Source: an uncultured Leifsonia sp.
GTDB lineage: Bacteria > Actinomycetota > Actinomycetes > Actinomycetales > Microbacteriaceae
DNA: 64,000 bases
Direction of reading: 5' to 3'
Assembly (NCBI RefSeq): GCF_945957465.1
Contig: NZ_CAMFLC010000020.1
Coordinates: 1 to 64,000 of the forward strand
In this document: positions 20,043 to 28,802 of the stretch, piece after piece
Numbering within the stretch: position 1 is the stretch's first letter
Layout: each line of letters begins with the position of its first letter
Program-made: the position numbers and the translations under genes
Notes under the pieces: model-generated
Told to the model about the DNA's origin: nothing
The model's input: only the letters and a program-made list of their open reading frames with translations
The model's database searches: none

Positions 20043-21455
20043 GATCGGAGCAGCGAGCGGGCCCGCCGGCGCGACGGCGAAACTGCTGGCCTGCCCGTCG
20101 CCGCTCACGCTCACGCTGACCTCCAAGCCGTCCGCGCCCTTCACCGTGTACCGACCGCTGGGCAGGGCCACGTTCGCGCCGCCCTCGGCGGGGACCGTGA
20201 CGGAGATGGGCGCACCGGCTGCCGGCTCGACCTTCACCTTCGCGTCGGCCTCGCCCGCGTTGGCGAAGTGCAGGAGCGGCTTGGGCCCGGGCGGGATGGC
20301 GACGAGCTGCGAGTCGCCGATCGCGGGTGCGGAGACGAACCAGGAGAAGTCCCGTGTCTTCGCTCCGATGACGGACGTGCGCACGGCCGCGACGACCGGG
20401 ACGTCCGAGCGGATCGTCACGGTGAAGTTGCCGTCTTTGAGGTTGTCGAGCGGGATCTCCGCGACGTTGCCCGCCTTCACCGTCTGCGCGTAGGAGTTGC
20501 CGGCGTTCGTGCCGGCCTCCCCCACCGCGCCGATCGTGATCTTGGCGTCGCGGTCGCCGGGAACGAGCACGCGCACCGCAGGGAAGTCCACGCCGACACT
20601 CTCGGCCGACTGCGCAGCGGTGATCGCTGCGAGGGAGGCGACGGTCACACCGGGGATCGTCTGCACCCGGTCGGGCGAGCCCGTCGCGCCGACGAGTTCG
20701 ACGCCGCGCGGCTGGATGCCCTGCTCGAAGCTCTGCTGCAGGCTGGCGACCACCTGCCCGCCCGTCGTGCTGACGTGCACCACCGGGGCGGTCGCCGACG
20801 GGGCGAGGCCGGCCAGCGGCACGACTTTCTGGGCGCCGGCCGGCACGACGATGCCGGTGGCGCCCGGAGCGCTGACTCTGCCCGTCTCGGTGTAGATGTC
20901 GAGGTTGACCGTCGCGTCGACCGACGTCGGATTCGACAGCAGCACCAGGCTGGTCTGGCCGAGGGTGGTGGACCCGGCGACCAGCCAGCTGTCGGCTGAC
21001 GCCTCGGCGCAGGAGGCCGCTGCGAGTCCCGCCAGGTCGTCGGTCTGGGCGTTCTGCACCTGCGCTCCGGCGAACAGCGGCGGCCGGGTCGCGCCCTTCG
21101 GCGTCGTCGCCGTCAGGGCGAGCGGCGCCTGGTCCGCGGAGGTGGTGTCGGCGTCGGGCCGGAGCGTGCGGTTCTGCGTGTCGGCTCCGGACGCCCCGTA
21201 CACCGAGGAGAACGATCCGATCGCGCTCGGCCGCGTGGCCTGTCCGGAGTCGGCGGCAAGCGCGAGCAGCGGGCCGGGACACACGCGCTGCTGATCGGCC
21301 GGCACCGGACGCACGGTCTGGGAGGGCGCGTCGATGGCGAAGCCGGGGAGCGGGAGCAGGGTCGCTCCGGCGATGACGACGGCGGCGATCCCGATGCCGA
21401 CGACTCCGCCGATCGCGCGGACGCCGCTCTGTGCCAGGGTGCGACGATCAGCCAC
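20025..21455 (-). CDS. DUF5719 family secreted/membrane-anchored protein
   Basis: The 476-residue product has one N-terminal membrane helix ([20 protein letters not shown]) and then a large extracytoplasmic beta-rich region. Repeating segments such as [20 protein letters not shown] and TFTVTIRSD-like strands match DUF5719, an actinobacterial family of unknown function always found beside the giant GT2 gene. I chose the GTG at 21455 ([11 protein letters not shown]) because GAGGGGAA lies 5 bases upstream. The start overlaps the end of the GT2 gene by 8 bases, indicating translational coupling and possibly a shared complex at the membrane. Its 3' end sits in a 19-base tandem repeat. Confidence 0.85.
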   Translation of the reverse strand: MADRRTLAQSGVRAIGGVVGIGIAAVVIAGATLLPLPGFAIDAPSQTVRPVPADQQRVCPGPLLALAADSGQATRPSAIGSFSSVYGASGADTQNRTLRPDADTTSADQAPLALTATTPKGATRPPLFAGAQVQNAQTDDLAGLAAASCAEASADSWLVAGSTTLGQTSLVLLSNPTSVDATVNLDIYTETGRVSAPGATGIVVPAGAQKVVPLAGLAPSATAPVVHVSTTGGQVVASLQQSFEQGIQPRGVELVGATGSPDRVQTIPGVTVASLAAITAAQSAESVGVDFPAVRVLVPGDRDAKITIGAVGEAGTNAGNSYAQTVKAGNVAEIPLDNLKDGNFTVTIRSDVPVVAAVRTSVIGAKTRDFSWFVSAPAIGDSQLVAIPPGPKPLLHFANAGEADAKVKVEPAAGAPISVTVPAEGGANVALPSGRYTVKGADGLEVSVSVSGDGQASSFAVAPAGPLAAPIDVYPH

Positions 21456-24400
21456 GGGCGTTCCCCTCTGTGGACGGGCGCGGTCGGATGATGGTCTCGT
21501 CGAGGCCGTCCTCCAGGGTCGTCGGCGCCCCGACGGACACGGGTGCGGAGCCGAGGTCGCGATCGGGGCCGGGCTCCGGATCCGGGTGCGGCTCAACGAC
21601 CGGATCCGGCTCCGGTTCCGGCTCAACGACCGGCTCCGGCTCCACGACCGGCTCCGGCTCCACGACCGGCTCCGGCTCCACGACCGGCTCCGGCTCCACG
21701 ACGGGCTCCGGCGATTCGGCGTCTCCGCCGCCGTACGACTCGACGGCCGCCTCCTCCTCGGGCTCGGCTTCCCAGTCGTCGAGGCTCTCCTCCGCGATCG
21801 ACACATCGCCGTCGGACGGCGGGTCGGGCTCGTCGTCCGGCTCGACCGCGGGAGGCTCGCCTCCGTGCCGGCGCTCCGGCCGTCGCGCGTTCAACTCCGA
21901 GACGCGGTCGGCTGAACGGGTCGTCGGGATGGCCAGCAGCAGCGTGAAGCCCACGATCACGCCCTGCACGAGGAGCACGATCAGTCTCCAGAATCCGCCG
22001 GCGTCCGGCGGTATCTGCGCTGCCGGAGGAACGACCGCCGTGCCGCGATCGAACGCCCAGAGCGAGCCGGTGGTCGTCTGGCCGACCGAGACCAGCAGCG
22101 GGTCGGCGTCCATCGCGACGCCGGCACGGGTCCTGGTCGCCTCGGCGGCCGTGGTGTCCGGCTCGGCGCCCAGCTGCTTCTCGTTGAGCGTCGTCGCCGG
22201 CGGTGCGAGCAGCACGAAGTCGATCCCGAGTCGTTTGAGCTCACCCGATGCGTCGTACCCGCTGCGCGACGACAGGTTGCCGGCGAGGGTGGCCAGCTCG
22301 CGCTGGCCCGGGGTCAGGGAGCGCGCCGTCGAGCTCAACGTCGTCTGGGCGTCGAGCGTCTGCCCCGAACCCCGGATGACCTCCGCCTGGATCCCGCCGT
22401 CGGGCTGCGGGGTGATGCGCAGCGTCCCCGCGCGCGGCTGCGTCGCCGCCTTCGCCGTGACGACCGCGGGCATGGTGCGCCCGTCGGTGGCGGTGATCGC
22501 CGCCTGGCCGTCGTGCGTCGCGATCGCGGAGGGGACAGCGGCGATCGCCAGCGTCATCATCGCGACCCACGCCGGAGCGAGCGAGCCTCGGCGCAGCGCG
22601 GACAGTGCGAGCACGGCCGCCCCGATCAGACCGCACCAGTACAGGCTGAGTGCGCTCCCCGGCCAGATCGGTGCGACCGTCGAGCCGTTCACGGCGACCT
22701 GGATGTGCAGCGCTGTGACGGCGGTCAGGAAGCCGGCGAGAGCGACGAGCAGCGCGACGACGGCACGCACCGTGCCGCGCAGGAACAGCGCCAGGATCGC
22801 GAGGATGCCCAGTGGTGCGAGCAGCACGGGCACCAGGATGTTGCCGGCCCCGGTGCCGAAGGGCAGCGCGGCCGCGATGGCGTGCCACCCGCCGAGCGTG
22901 CCGTCGGGGAACCCGAGCGCGAGCTGCCAGGCGGGCGTCTGCCGCGCGTCGAGCACCACTCCGGGGTCGGCGAAGACCGACAGCCAGGCACCACGGGCCG
23001 CCTGCTGCCAGGCGAGCGGGGCGAACAGCACGACGGCGGGCAGCGGGATGAAGACGATGCGGGCCGCACGACGGCCGGCGAACACGATGGCGGCGACCCA
23101 CGCGACCGCGAGCGCCGGGATGAGCACGGGCGCGCAGGCGACGGTCGCGGCGGCCAGCAGTGCGGTCGTGGCGCTGGCGGTCCACGATCGGCGGGCGGCG
23201 AGGCCCGCAAAGAACAGCCACGGAAGCAGGAGGTGAGCGAGCACCGCACCGGGCCTGCCTCCCTGCAGCGCGATGAAGAGGGTCGGAGCGAGTGCATAGG
23301 CGATGCCGGCGAACGCCCGCAGTGTCGGCCGTACGGTGAGGCGCGCGGCCGCCAGCCACGCGCCGAGTGCCGACAGCGGCAGCGCGAACAGCCACACCGC
23401 CACGAGGGCGGCGCTGGGCTGCCAGAAAGCGAGCGTGCCCAGCACGGCGAGAACGCCCGAGAACGGGTCGGCCGCTCCGACGAAGCCGAGGTTGACGTCG
23501 CGCCAGCCGTAGCCGAGGTTCGCCCAGAGCTGGCCGACCGATGCGTTGAGGGGAAGCATCCCGCCGCCCGTGATGGCGCTCGAGGAGGCGATCGGATAGA
23601 AGAGCGCGACGCCGATGACCAGCGCCGCCAGGACGGTCCACCCGCCTCCCGTCCCCCAGAAGTCGAGGTCTTGACGCTCGCCCTGCTGGCGGACCAGCGC
23701 GGCTTCCCGTTTGAGCGCCCTGCTGCGCCGCACGTCGGCGAACGGGATCCGCAGCGGTGCGATCGCCGCCCAGCTCACGGTCCTCGCCTTCGCGAGCCTC
23801 CGGCGGGCGTTGCTCACCGCCAGCCCGGAGAACGCCACCCGGAACGCCGCGCCCAGTTCTCCGCCGACCGAGCCCGGCTCCTTGCGCAGCAGGCGGAGGA
23901 TCGAACGCAGGATCGCGAGCGGCACGAGCGTCAGCCAGTGCGGCACGACCGCCCAGCCCGGTGCGTAGGCCATGCGGCGGTGCAGCTGCGCACGCCGCCG
24001 CTCGCCCGCGAGTTTGCGGCGGACCGACCACTTGCGGGACAGGTTCGGGCCGGCGAGTCCGTCGCCGCCGACCGCGACGCGCGCGGCGGCGACCAGCGTG
24101 ACCCGGTAGCCGGCGAGGCGCGCCCTGGTGCAGAAGTCGAGTCCGTCGTCGACGGTCGGGAGGGCGGGGTCGAAGCCGTCCAGGGCCTCCCAGACCGGCT
24201 GGCGAACGAGCATTCCGGCCGAGGAGACGGCGAGGACGTCGCTCAGGCCGTCGTGCTGCGCCTGGTCGAGCTCGTTCTCCACCAACGGCAGCGAGGCGCC
24301 GAACGGGGTCATCGTCTCGCCGAACTCGCGGATGAATGCGGCATCGTCCGCGTCGACCAGCTTCGGCCCGACGACCGCGACGGAGGGCGACACCTCCAGG

Positions 24401-24723
24401 GCGCCGAGCAGAGCCCGAAGCGCCTCCGGCTCAGGAGCAGTGTCGTGCGCGAGCAGCCAGATCAGCTCATCGGGCGACGACGTGGGCGGCAGGACCCGGA
24501 TCGCGGTCGAGACGGCCGAGCCGAACGGCAGCTTCTCTCCGCTGCGGAGCAGGTGCGTGGGCTTCGAGTCGGCCAACAGGCGCGCGGCGTCGTCCGTGCT
24601 CGCGCAGTCGACGGCGATCACGGCGTCCGGTTGGCGGGTCTGCGCCGCGATGGCGTCGAGAGTGCGCTGCAGGCGGGGGCCGCCGCTGTGGGCGACGACG
24701 ATGGCGGTGACTCTCGGATACAT
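21448..24723 (-). CDS. Giant membrane glycosyltransferase family 2 protein
   Basis: This 1091-residue protein joins a cytoplasmic GT2 domain to a large membrane region. Residues 1-240 hold GT2 motifs ([19 protein letters not shown], the acidic [14 protein letters not shown], and [18 protein letters not shown]). Roughly 12-14 membrane helices follow between about 365 and 920, with extracytoplasmic loops. A soluble acidic C-tail of about 150 residues ends in VEPEP repeats. The family is widespread beside whiB2, DUF5719 and manB in actinobacteria. Its sugar and acceptor are unknown; a role in a wall glycopolymer is inferred. ATG at 24723 has a TAAGCT box 8 bases upstream and no Shine-Dalgarno sequence. 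Confidence 0.9.
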   Translation of the reverse strand: MYPRVTAIVVAHSGGPRLQRTLDAIAAQTRQPDAVIAVDCASTDDAARLLADSKPTHLLRSGEKLPFGSAVSTAIRVLPPTSSPDELIWLLAHDTAPEPEALRALLGALEVSPSVAVVGPKLVDADDAAFIREFGETMTPFGASLPLVENELDQAQHDGLSDVLAVSSAGMLVRQPVWEALDGFDPALPTVDDGLDFCTRARLAGYRVTLVAAARVAVGGDGLAGPNLSRKWSVRRKLAGERRRAQLHRRMAYAPGWAVVPHWLTLVPLAILRSILRLLRKEPGSVGGELGAAFRVAFSGLAVSNARRRLAKARTVSWAAIAPLRIPFADVRRSRALKREAALVRQQGERQDLDFWGTGGGWTVLAALVIGVALFYPIASSSAITGGGMLPLNASVGQLWANLGYGWRDVNLGFVGAADPFSGVLAVLGTLAFWQPSAALVAVWLFALPLSALGAWLAAARLTVRPTLRAFAGIAYALAPTLFIALQGGRPGAVLAHLLLPWLFFAGLAARRSWTASATTALLAAATVACAPVLIPALAVAWVAAIVFAGRRAARIVFIPLPAVVLFAPLAWQQAARGAWLSVFADPGVVLDARQTPAWQLALGFPDGTLGGWHAIAAALPFGTGAGNILVPVLLAPLGILAILALFLRGTVRAVVALLVALAGFLTAVTALHIQVAVNGSTVAPIWPGSALSLYWCGLIGAAVLALSALRRGSLAPAWVAMMTLAIAAVPSAIATHDGQAAITATDGRTMPAVVTAKAATQPRAGTLRITPQPDGGIQAEVIRGSGQTLDAQTTLSSTARSLTPGQRELATLAGNLSSRSGYDASGELKRLGIDFVLLAPPATTLNEKQLGAEPDTTAAEATRTRAGVAMDADPLLVSVGQTTTGSLWAFDRGTAVVPPAAQIPPDAGGFWRLIVLLVQGVIVGFTLLLAIPTTRSADRVSELNARRPERRHGGEPPAVEPDDEPDPPSDGDVSIAEESLDDWEAEPEEEAAVESYGGGDAESPEPVVEPEPVVEPEPVVEPEPVVEPEPVVEPEPEPDPVVEPHPDPEPGPDRDLGSAPVSVGAPTTLEDGLDETIIRPRPSTEGNARG
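21630..21701 (-). repeat. 18-base tandem repeats encoding VEPEPV
   Basis: Four identical 18-base units (21630-21647, 21648-21665, 21666-21683 and 21684-21701) with degenerate flanking copies from about 21594 to 21715. They are in frame and encode the Pro/Glu-rich cytoplasmic tail of the giant GT2. Copy number is probably variable. Confidence 0.9.
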
Positions 24724-24731
24724 CGGGAGTC

Positions 24732-24737
24732 AGCTTA
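24732..24737 (-). promoter_or_regulatory. Leaderless -10 box of the giant GT2 gene
   Basis: Minus-strand TAAGCT, 8 bases before the ATG at 24723, with no ribosome binding site between. The surrounding whiB2-GT2 gap is 71 bases. Confidence 0.45.
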
Positions 24738-24794
24738 AGTTGGGGCTGCGCCGATCCCGGTAGTGCGTCGGGCGCGGCGCGTATTCGACCCGGC

Positions 24795-25115
24795 TCAGCC
24801 GGCGCGCTTGCGGAGCTTGCGGCGCTCGCGCTCCGAGAGTCCACCCCAGATGCCGAAGCGCTCGTCGTTCGAGAGCGCGTATTCGAGGCACTGGGAGCGG
24901 ACCTCGCACGAGGTGCAGATCCGTTTGGCGTCGCGCGTCGAGCCGCCCTTCTCGGGGAAGAACGCCTCGGGATCCGTCTGTGCGCACAGCGCGTCCGACT
25001 GCCAGGCGAGAGGGTTGTCGTCGTCGACACCCACCCGGACCCCCGGAACTCCGAGTCGCACCGGATCGATGAACCAGTCGTCGGGTACCCCAGAACGATA
25101 TTCAGGAATCGCCAT
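24795..25115 (-). CDS. whiB2: WhiB family iron-sulfur transcriptional regulator, WhiB2/WhmD type
   Basis: WhiB proteins bind a redox-sensitive [4Fe-4S] cluster and act with the housekeeping sigma factor; WhiB2/WhmD controls septation in mycobacteria. The 106-residue protein has the four cluster cysteines C44, C67, C70 and C76 in the spacing C-x22-C-x2-C-x5-C. It has the family signature GIWGGLSERERRKLRKR at the C-terminus. The stretch PEAFFPEKGGST is identical to the WhiB2 subgroup, and proximity to manB/manA matches mycobacterial gene order. GGGGAG precedes the ATG. A near-consensus promoter and a hairpin lie upstream. Confidence 0.95.
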   Translation of the reverse strand: MAIPEYRSGVPDDWFIDPVRLGVPGVRVGVDDDNPLAWQSDALCAQTDPEAFFPEKGGSTRDAKRICTSCEVRSQCLEYALSNDERFGIWGGLSERERRKLRKRAG

Positions 25116-25142
25116 ATCGGTCTCCCCACCCTTGAACTGCCT

Positions 25143-25163
25143 GCGACACGTTTGTCGTGTCGC
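25143..25163. promoter_or_regulatory. Inverted repeat in the whiB2 leader
   Basis: Perfect 8-base arms (25143-25150 and 25156-25163) with a 5-base loop lie directly downstream of the whiB2 -10 box, at about +2 to +22 of the message. It could be an operator (WhiB2 autoregulation or another regulator) or a 5' mRNA stem. Confidence 0.7.
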
Positions 25164-25167
25164 AATA

Positions 25168-25196
25168 ATTACACCGTTGTCATTCGCCTACGTCAA
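25168..25196 (-). promoter_or_regulatory. whiB2: whiB2 promoter (TTGACG-17-TGTAAT)
   Basis: On the minus strand a -35 TTGACG (complement of 25191-25196) and a -10 TGTAAT (complement of 25168-25173) are separated by exactly 17 bases. The start would fall near 25161-25163, giving a leader of about 47 bases. This is among the best -35/-10 matches noted in the window. The rest of the 25197-25300 gap shows nothing further. Confidence 0.75.
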
Positions 25197-25300
25197 GTCG
25201 CGAATCGTAAAGCCTTAACGCCTGGTCGAGACTTCACGACGCGCCGACGAACGACAACGATCGCGACACGCCCGACCTGTCTACCCCCATCGACCGGGAT

Positions 25301-26263
25301 TCAGGACGCCGCCTGGCGTGCTTCCCAGGCGCTGCCTACCATCTCGTCGAGAGTGTGGCGCATCTTCCAGTCGAGATCGCGGGCTGCGAGCTCTCCTGAG
25401 GCAACGATCCTCGCCGGGTCGCCCGGCCGTCGAGGCCCCACTTCTGGGGTGAAGGCGATTCCGGTGACGGAGGCCACCGTCGACATGATCTCGCCGACGC
25501 TGACGCCGTCGCCGCTGCCGAGGTTGTACACGGCCTCCACCGGCTCGCCGGCGTCGAGGCGCTTGGCCGCGGCCACGTGCGAGACCGCCAGATCGGCGAC
25601 ATGGATGTAGTCGCGCACGCAGGTGCCGTCGGGTGTCGGGTAGTCGTCGCCGTTGATCCGGGGGGTGCGGCCGGCCACGAGCGCATCGAAGACGAGTGGG
25701 AAGAGGTTGTGCGGGCTGGTGTCGCGCAACGCCGGGTCGCCGGAGCCCACCACGTTGAAGTAGCGCAGAGAGGTGTGCCGGAGCCCGGCGGCGATCTCCT
25801 GGTCGCGCAGCAGCCATTCGCCGATCAGCTTCGACTCGCCGTAGGGCGACTCGGGGTTCTTCGGCGTGGCCTCGGTGACCGTCTCGACGTCGGGGGTGCC
25901 GTAGACCGCGGCGGAGGACGAGAAGACGATCGCGTCCACCCCCGCCTCCTGCATCGCGGCCAGCAGCACGGCGGTGGCCGTCACGTTCTGCTCGTAGGTG
26001 TGCAGCGGGCGCTGGACGGAGACGCCGGCGTACTTGAAGCCGGCCACGTGCACGACGCCGCTGATCGTGTTCTCGCGGAAGATCCGCTCCAGCAGCGCCC
26101 CGTCGAGGATGGTGCCGCGGTAGAACGGCACATCGGAGGGCACGAACTCCTCGTGGCCGCTCGACAGATCGTCCACGACGACCACCTCGTTGCCCTCGGC
26201 ACGGAACGCCCGCACCACGTGGGAGCCGATGTATCCGGCACCTCCGGTCACCAACCACGCCAC
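25301..26263 (-). CDS. galE: UDP-glucose 4-epimerase
   Basis: GalE interconverts UDP-glucose and UDP-galactose with bound NAD+ and can supply galactose for wall polymers. The 320-residue short-chain dehydrogenase/reductase fold has the Rossmann motif TGGAGYIGSH at the N-terminus. The catalytic Ser in SSSAAVYG and the YxxxK in SPYGESK are present. The epimerase-specific RYFNVVGSG and GTCVRDYIHVADLA segments are also present. The start is a GTG with GGAGG 6 bases upstream. A TAGGGT -10-like box (complement of 26305-26310) lies about 40 bases before the start. It is isolated from the main sugar-nucleotide genes. Confidence 0.93.
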   Translation of the reverse strand: MAWLVTGGAGYIGSHVVRAFRAEGNEVVVVDDLSSGHEEFVPSDVPFYRGTILDGALLERIFRENTISGVVHVAGFKYAGVSVQRPLHTYEQNVTATAVLLAAMQEAGVDAIVFSSSAAVYGTPDVETVTEATPKNPESPYGESKLIGEWLLRDQEIAAGLRHTSLRYFNVVGSGDPALRDTSPHNLFPLVFDALVAGRTPRINGDDYPTPDGTCVRDYIHVADLAVSHVAAAKRLDAGEPVEAVYNLGSGDGVSVGEIMSTVASVTGIAFTPEVGPRRPGDPARIVASGELAARDLDWKMRHTLDEMVGSAWEARQAAS

Positions 26264-26339
26264 GGCGTCCTCCAGCCTCGAGACGAAAAGGGATTCAGAA
26301 CGAAACCCTACCGTCGGCGGCGAGGGGGCTTCGACGGTG

Positions 26340-27518
26340 TCAGACGAACGCGGCCTCGCCGGTGATCGCCCGCCCGACGATGAGCGTGTTCATCTCGCGC
26401 GTCCCCTCGTAGGAGTAGAGCGCCTCCGCATCGGCGAAGAAGCGGGCGACGTCGTAGTCGATCACGATCCCGTTCCCGCCCATGAGCTCGCGGCAGCGGG
26501 CGACCGTCTCACGCATCCTGGCGGTCGCGAACGCCTTGGCGAGGGCGGAGTGCTCGTCGCGCTGCTCGTCGTCGTCGAGCATCTGCGAGACGCGCGTGCA
26601 CAGCGCGATCGAAGCCGTGATGTCACCGACGGACTTCACCAGCAGGTCCTGGATGAGCTGGTGCTTGGCGATCGGCTTGCCGAACTGCACGCGCTCCTTC
26701 GCGTAGCGCAGCGCCGCCTCGTACGCGCCGACCGCGACACCGACGGCCGCCCACGCCACCTCGGCCCGCGTCAACCGCAGGACGGCGGCGGTGTCGCGGA
26801 AGCTGTCGGCGTTCTGCAGGCGCAGCGACTCGGGCACCCGCACGTTCTCCAGTGTGATGTCGGCGTTCTGGACGATGCGCAGCGACTGCTTGCCCTCGAT
26901 CTTCGTGGCGGTGTAGCCGGGCGTGCTGGTCGGCACGATGAACCCCTTCACCTGCCCGTCCTCGGCGCTCTTGGCCCAGATGATGGTGATGTCACTGAAG
27001 GTGGCGTTGCCGATCCAGCGCTTGGAGCCGTTCAGGATCCAGTCGTCCCCGTCGCGCGTCGCGACGGTGCGCAGGCCCTGCGCGGAGTCCGAGCCCGAGT
27101 CCGGCTCGGTGAGGCCGAAAGCGCCGAGCACTTCGCCGCTGGCCAGCTTGGGCAGCCACTCCGCCCGCTGCTCGGCCGAGCCGCAGACGCCGACGGCGCC
27201 GAGCGCCAGACCGTTCTGCACACCGACGTACGTGCTGACGGAGGCGTCGACGCGGGCGAGCTCGAGGGCGACCCAGCCGCGGAAGACGGCCGAATTCTCG
27301 AACGGCGCCGTCTCCGCGAAGCCGAGCCCGATCGTTCCCGCCCCGTGCAGCACGTCGATGATCTGGTGCGGGAACTCGGCCCGCTCCCAGTACTCGTTCA
27401 CGATCGGCTTGATCTCGCCTTCGAGGCGCGAGCGCAGGTTCGCGAGGAAATCCTTCTCGCGCTCGGTGAGGAGGTTCTCGAAGCCGTAGAAGTCGCTGGC
27501 GAGGGTCTCGAAGGCCAT
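26340..27518 (-). CDS. Acyl-CoA dehydrogenase family protein (glutaryl-CoA dehydrogenase-like)
   Basis: FAD-dependent acyl-CoA dehydrogenases form a double bond between C2 and C3 of acyl-CoA and pass electrons to ETF. The 392-residue protein has the FAD/substrate segments GAFGLTEPDSGSD and WILNGSKRWIGNATFSDI. The C-terminal ALYSYEGTREMNTLIVGRAI contains the Glu expected to act as base. LMGGNGIVIDYDVARFFAD resembles glutaryl-CoA dehydrogenases, but the substrate is uncertain. It is a single gene between galE and manA and has a clear promoter at 27557-27585. Confidence 0.9.
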   Translation of the reverse strand: MAFETLASDFYGFENLLTEREKDFLANLRSRLEGEIKPIVNEYWERAEFPHQIIDVLHGAGTIGLGFAETAPFENSAVFRGWVALELARVDASVSTYVGVQNGLALGAVGVCGSAEQRAEWLPKLASGEVLGAFGLTEPDSGSDSAQGLRTVATRDGDDWILNGSKRWIGNATFSDITIIWAKSAEDGQVKGFIVPTSTPGYTATKIEGKQSLRIVQNADITLENVRVPESLRLQNADSFRDTAAVLRLTRAEVAWAAVGVAVGAYEAALRYAKERVQFGKPIAKHQLIQDLLVKSVGDITASIALCTRVSQMLDDDEQRDEHSALAKAFATARMRETVARCRELMGGNGIVIDYDVARFFADAEALYSYEGTREMNTLIVGRAITGEAAFV

Positions 27519-27556
27519 GTGTGCTCCATTGCGTCCGGTCGGGCAGAGGCGTCGTC

Positions 27557-27585
27557 AGCCTAGGCAACGGCCGGGAGCGCGGCAA
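27557..27585 (-). promoter_or_regulatory. Acyl-CoA dehydrogenase promoter (TTGCCG-17-TAGGCT)
   Basis: Minus strand: -35 TTGCCG (complement of 27580-27585), 17-base spacer, -10 TAGGCT (complement of 27557-27562). The predicted leader is about 32 bases and contains GGAG before the ATG. The divergent manA start lies in the same 112-base gap. Confidence 0.65.
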
Positions 27586-27630
27586 AGCGATTGGTACTTT
27601 GGTCTAACCGGACCGAAGGGAACACGACGG

Positions 27631-28788
27631 ATGTTTGTGCGCATCGGCAACACTCCGCGCGATTACGCGTGGGGATCCACCACGGCGATCGCCGGGCTCC
27701 TCGGCACAACGCCCAGCGGGGCGCCGGAGGCGGAGCTGTGGCTCGGTGCGCACCCCGGCTCCCCCGCCCGGATCCTCGACTCCACCCAGACCGACGGCGC
27801 CGGCGACCTGGCGCACTGGACCGAGACCGCCGGAAAGCTTCCCTACCTCCTCAAGGTGCTCGCCGCGGCGAGCCCGCTCTCGCTGCAGGCCCACCCGTCG
27901 TCGCAGCAGGCGCGCGCCGGGTTCGACCGGGAGAACGCGGAAGGCCTCGCGCCCGACTCTCCCGAACGCAACTACAAAGACCCGTTCCACAAGCCGGAGA
28001 TGATCTTCGCCCTCTCCGATCCGTTCGACGCGCTGTGCGGGTTCCGCGAGCCCGCGGACAGCCGCGCCGCTCTGGAGCGGCTCGCCGGAGACGACCCGGC
28101 GGTCGCTGCGTTCGCCGCGACCCTCCAGGGCGAGCCGGCCGGCGCGCTGCGGCGGGCCACGGAGTGGCTGCTGGGAGGCGCCGCCGAGGTCGCCGACGTG
28201 GTCGACGCGATCGTCGCCGCCGCGCGGGACGCCGACGGCGTCGACGCCGAGGCCGTCCGGATGCTGGCGGACGCCTTCCCCGGCGACCCCGGCATCGTCC
28301 TCGCCCTCCTCCTCAACCGGGTCGCGCTGCGCCCGGGCGAGGCGCTCTACCTACCGGCGGGCAACATCCACGCCTATCTGCGCGGAGTCGGCATCGAGCT
28401 GATGGCGGCCTCCGACAACGTGCTCCGGGGCGGCCTCACGCCCAAGCGCATCGACGTACCGGAGCTGGTGCGGATCCTCGACTTCGCCCCGTTCGCCGTC
28501 ACGCCGATGGTGCGCGAGCGCCCTGCACCCGGCGTGGAGGAGTTCGTCCCCGACGTGCCCGACTTCCGGCTGATCCGCGTCGAGGTCGGCGGGGACGTCC
28601 CCTCCGCCTCCGTCGACCTCCCCGGTACCGCGATCGTGCTCTGCACCGCCGGCGACCTGGAGCTCGAGGGAGCGACGGAGGCGCTGCGGCTCGAGCGTGG
28701 CGAGGCCGCCGTGGTGACGGCGGACGAGCGCAGGCTGTCCGTCGTCGGCGGGGCGGGGACGCTCTTCATCGCGACGCCGAACCGGTGA
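27631..28788 (+). CDS. manA: Mannose-6-phosphate isomerase, class I
   Basis: ManA converts fructose-6-phosphate to mannose-6-phosphate, the entry to GDP-mannose. The 385-residue cupin enzyme has zinc-ligand motifs LQAHPSSQQA, HKPEMIFAL and YLPAGNIHAYL. The conserved SDNVLRGGLTPKRIDVPEL is also present. ATG at 27631 (MFVRIGNTPRDYAWG) is the family N-terminus; the longer frame is an artefact. Together with manB it covers the first two steps to GDP-mannose. The guanylyltransferase manC is not in the window. Confidence 0.95.
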   Translation: MFVRIGNTPRDYAWGSTTAIAGLLGTTPSGAPEAELWLGAHPGSPARILDSTQTDGAGDLAHWTETAGKLPYLLKVLAAASPLSLQAHPSSQQARAGFDRENAEGLAPDSPERNYKDPFHKPEMIFALSDPFDALCGFREPADSRAALERLAGDDPAVAAFAATLQGEPAGALRRATEWLLGGAAEVADVVDAIVAAARDADGVDAEAVRMLADAFPGDPGIVLALLLNRVALRPGEALYLPAGNIHAYLRGVGIELMAASDNVLRGGLTPKRIDVPELVRILDFAPFAVTPMVRERPAPGVEEFVPDVPDFRLIRVEVGGDVPSASVDLPGTAIVLCTAGDLELEGATEALRLERGEAAVVTADERRLSVVGGAGTLFIATPNR

Positions 28789-28790
28789 GC

Positions 28791-28796
28791 TATTCT
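28791..28796 (+). promoter_or_regulatory. Leaderless -10 box of the first O-antigen ligase gene
   Basis: TATTCT lies 6 bases before the GTG at 28803 and just after the manA stop. No ribosome binding site is visible. Confidence 0.5.
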
Positions 28797-28802
28797 TCGG
28801 GG

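Noticed and set aside
21594-21715. CRISPR or intergenic repeat
   Set aside because: It is in frame inside the giant GT2 and encodes a Pro/Glu tail.
26190-27563. 457-residue forward open frame antisense to the acyl-CoA dehydrogenase
   Set aside because: Its product has no recognisable domains and the opposite strand is a clear acyl-CoA dehydrogenase with a promoter.
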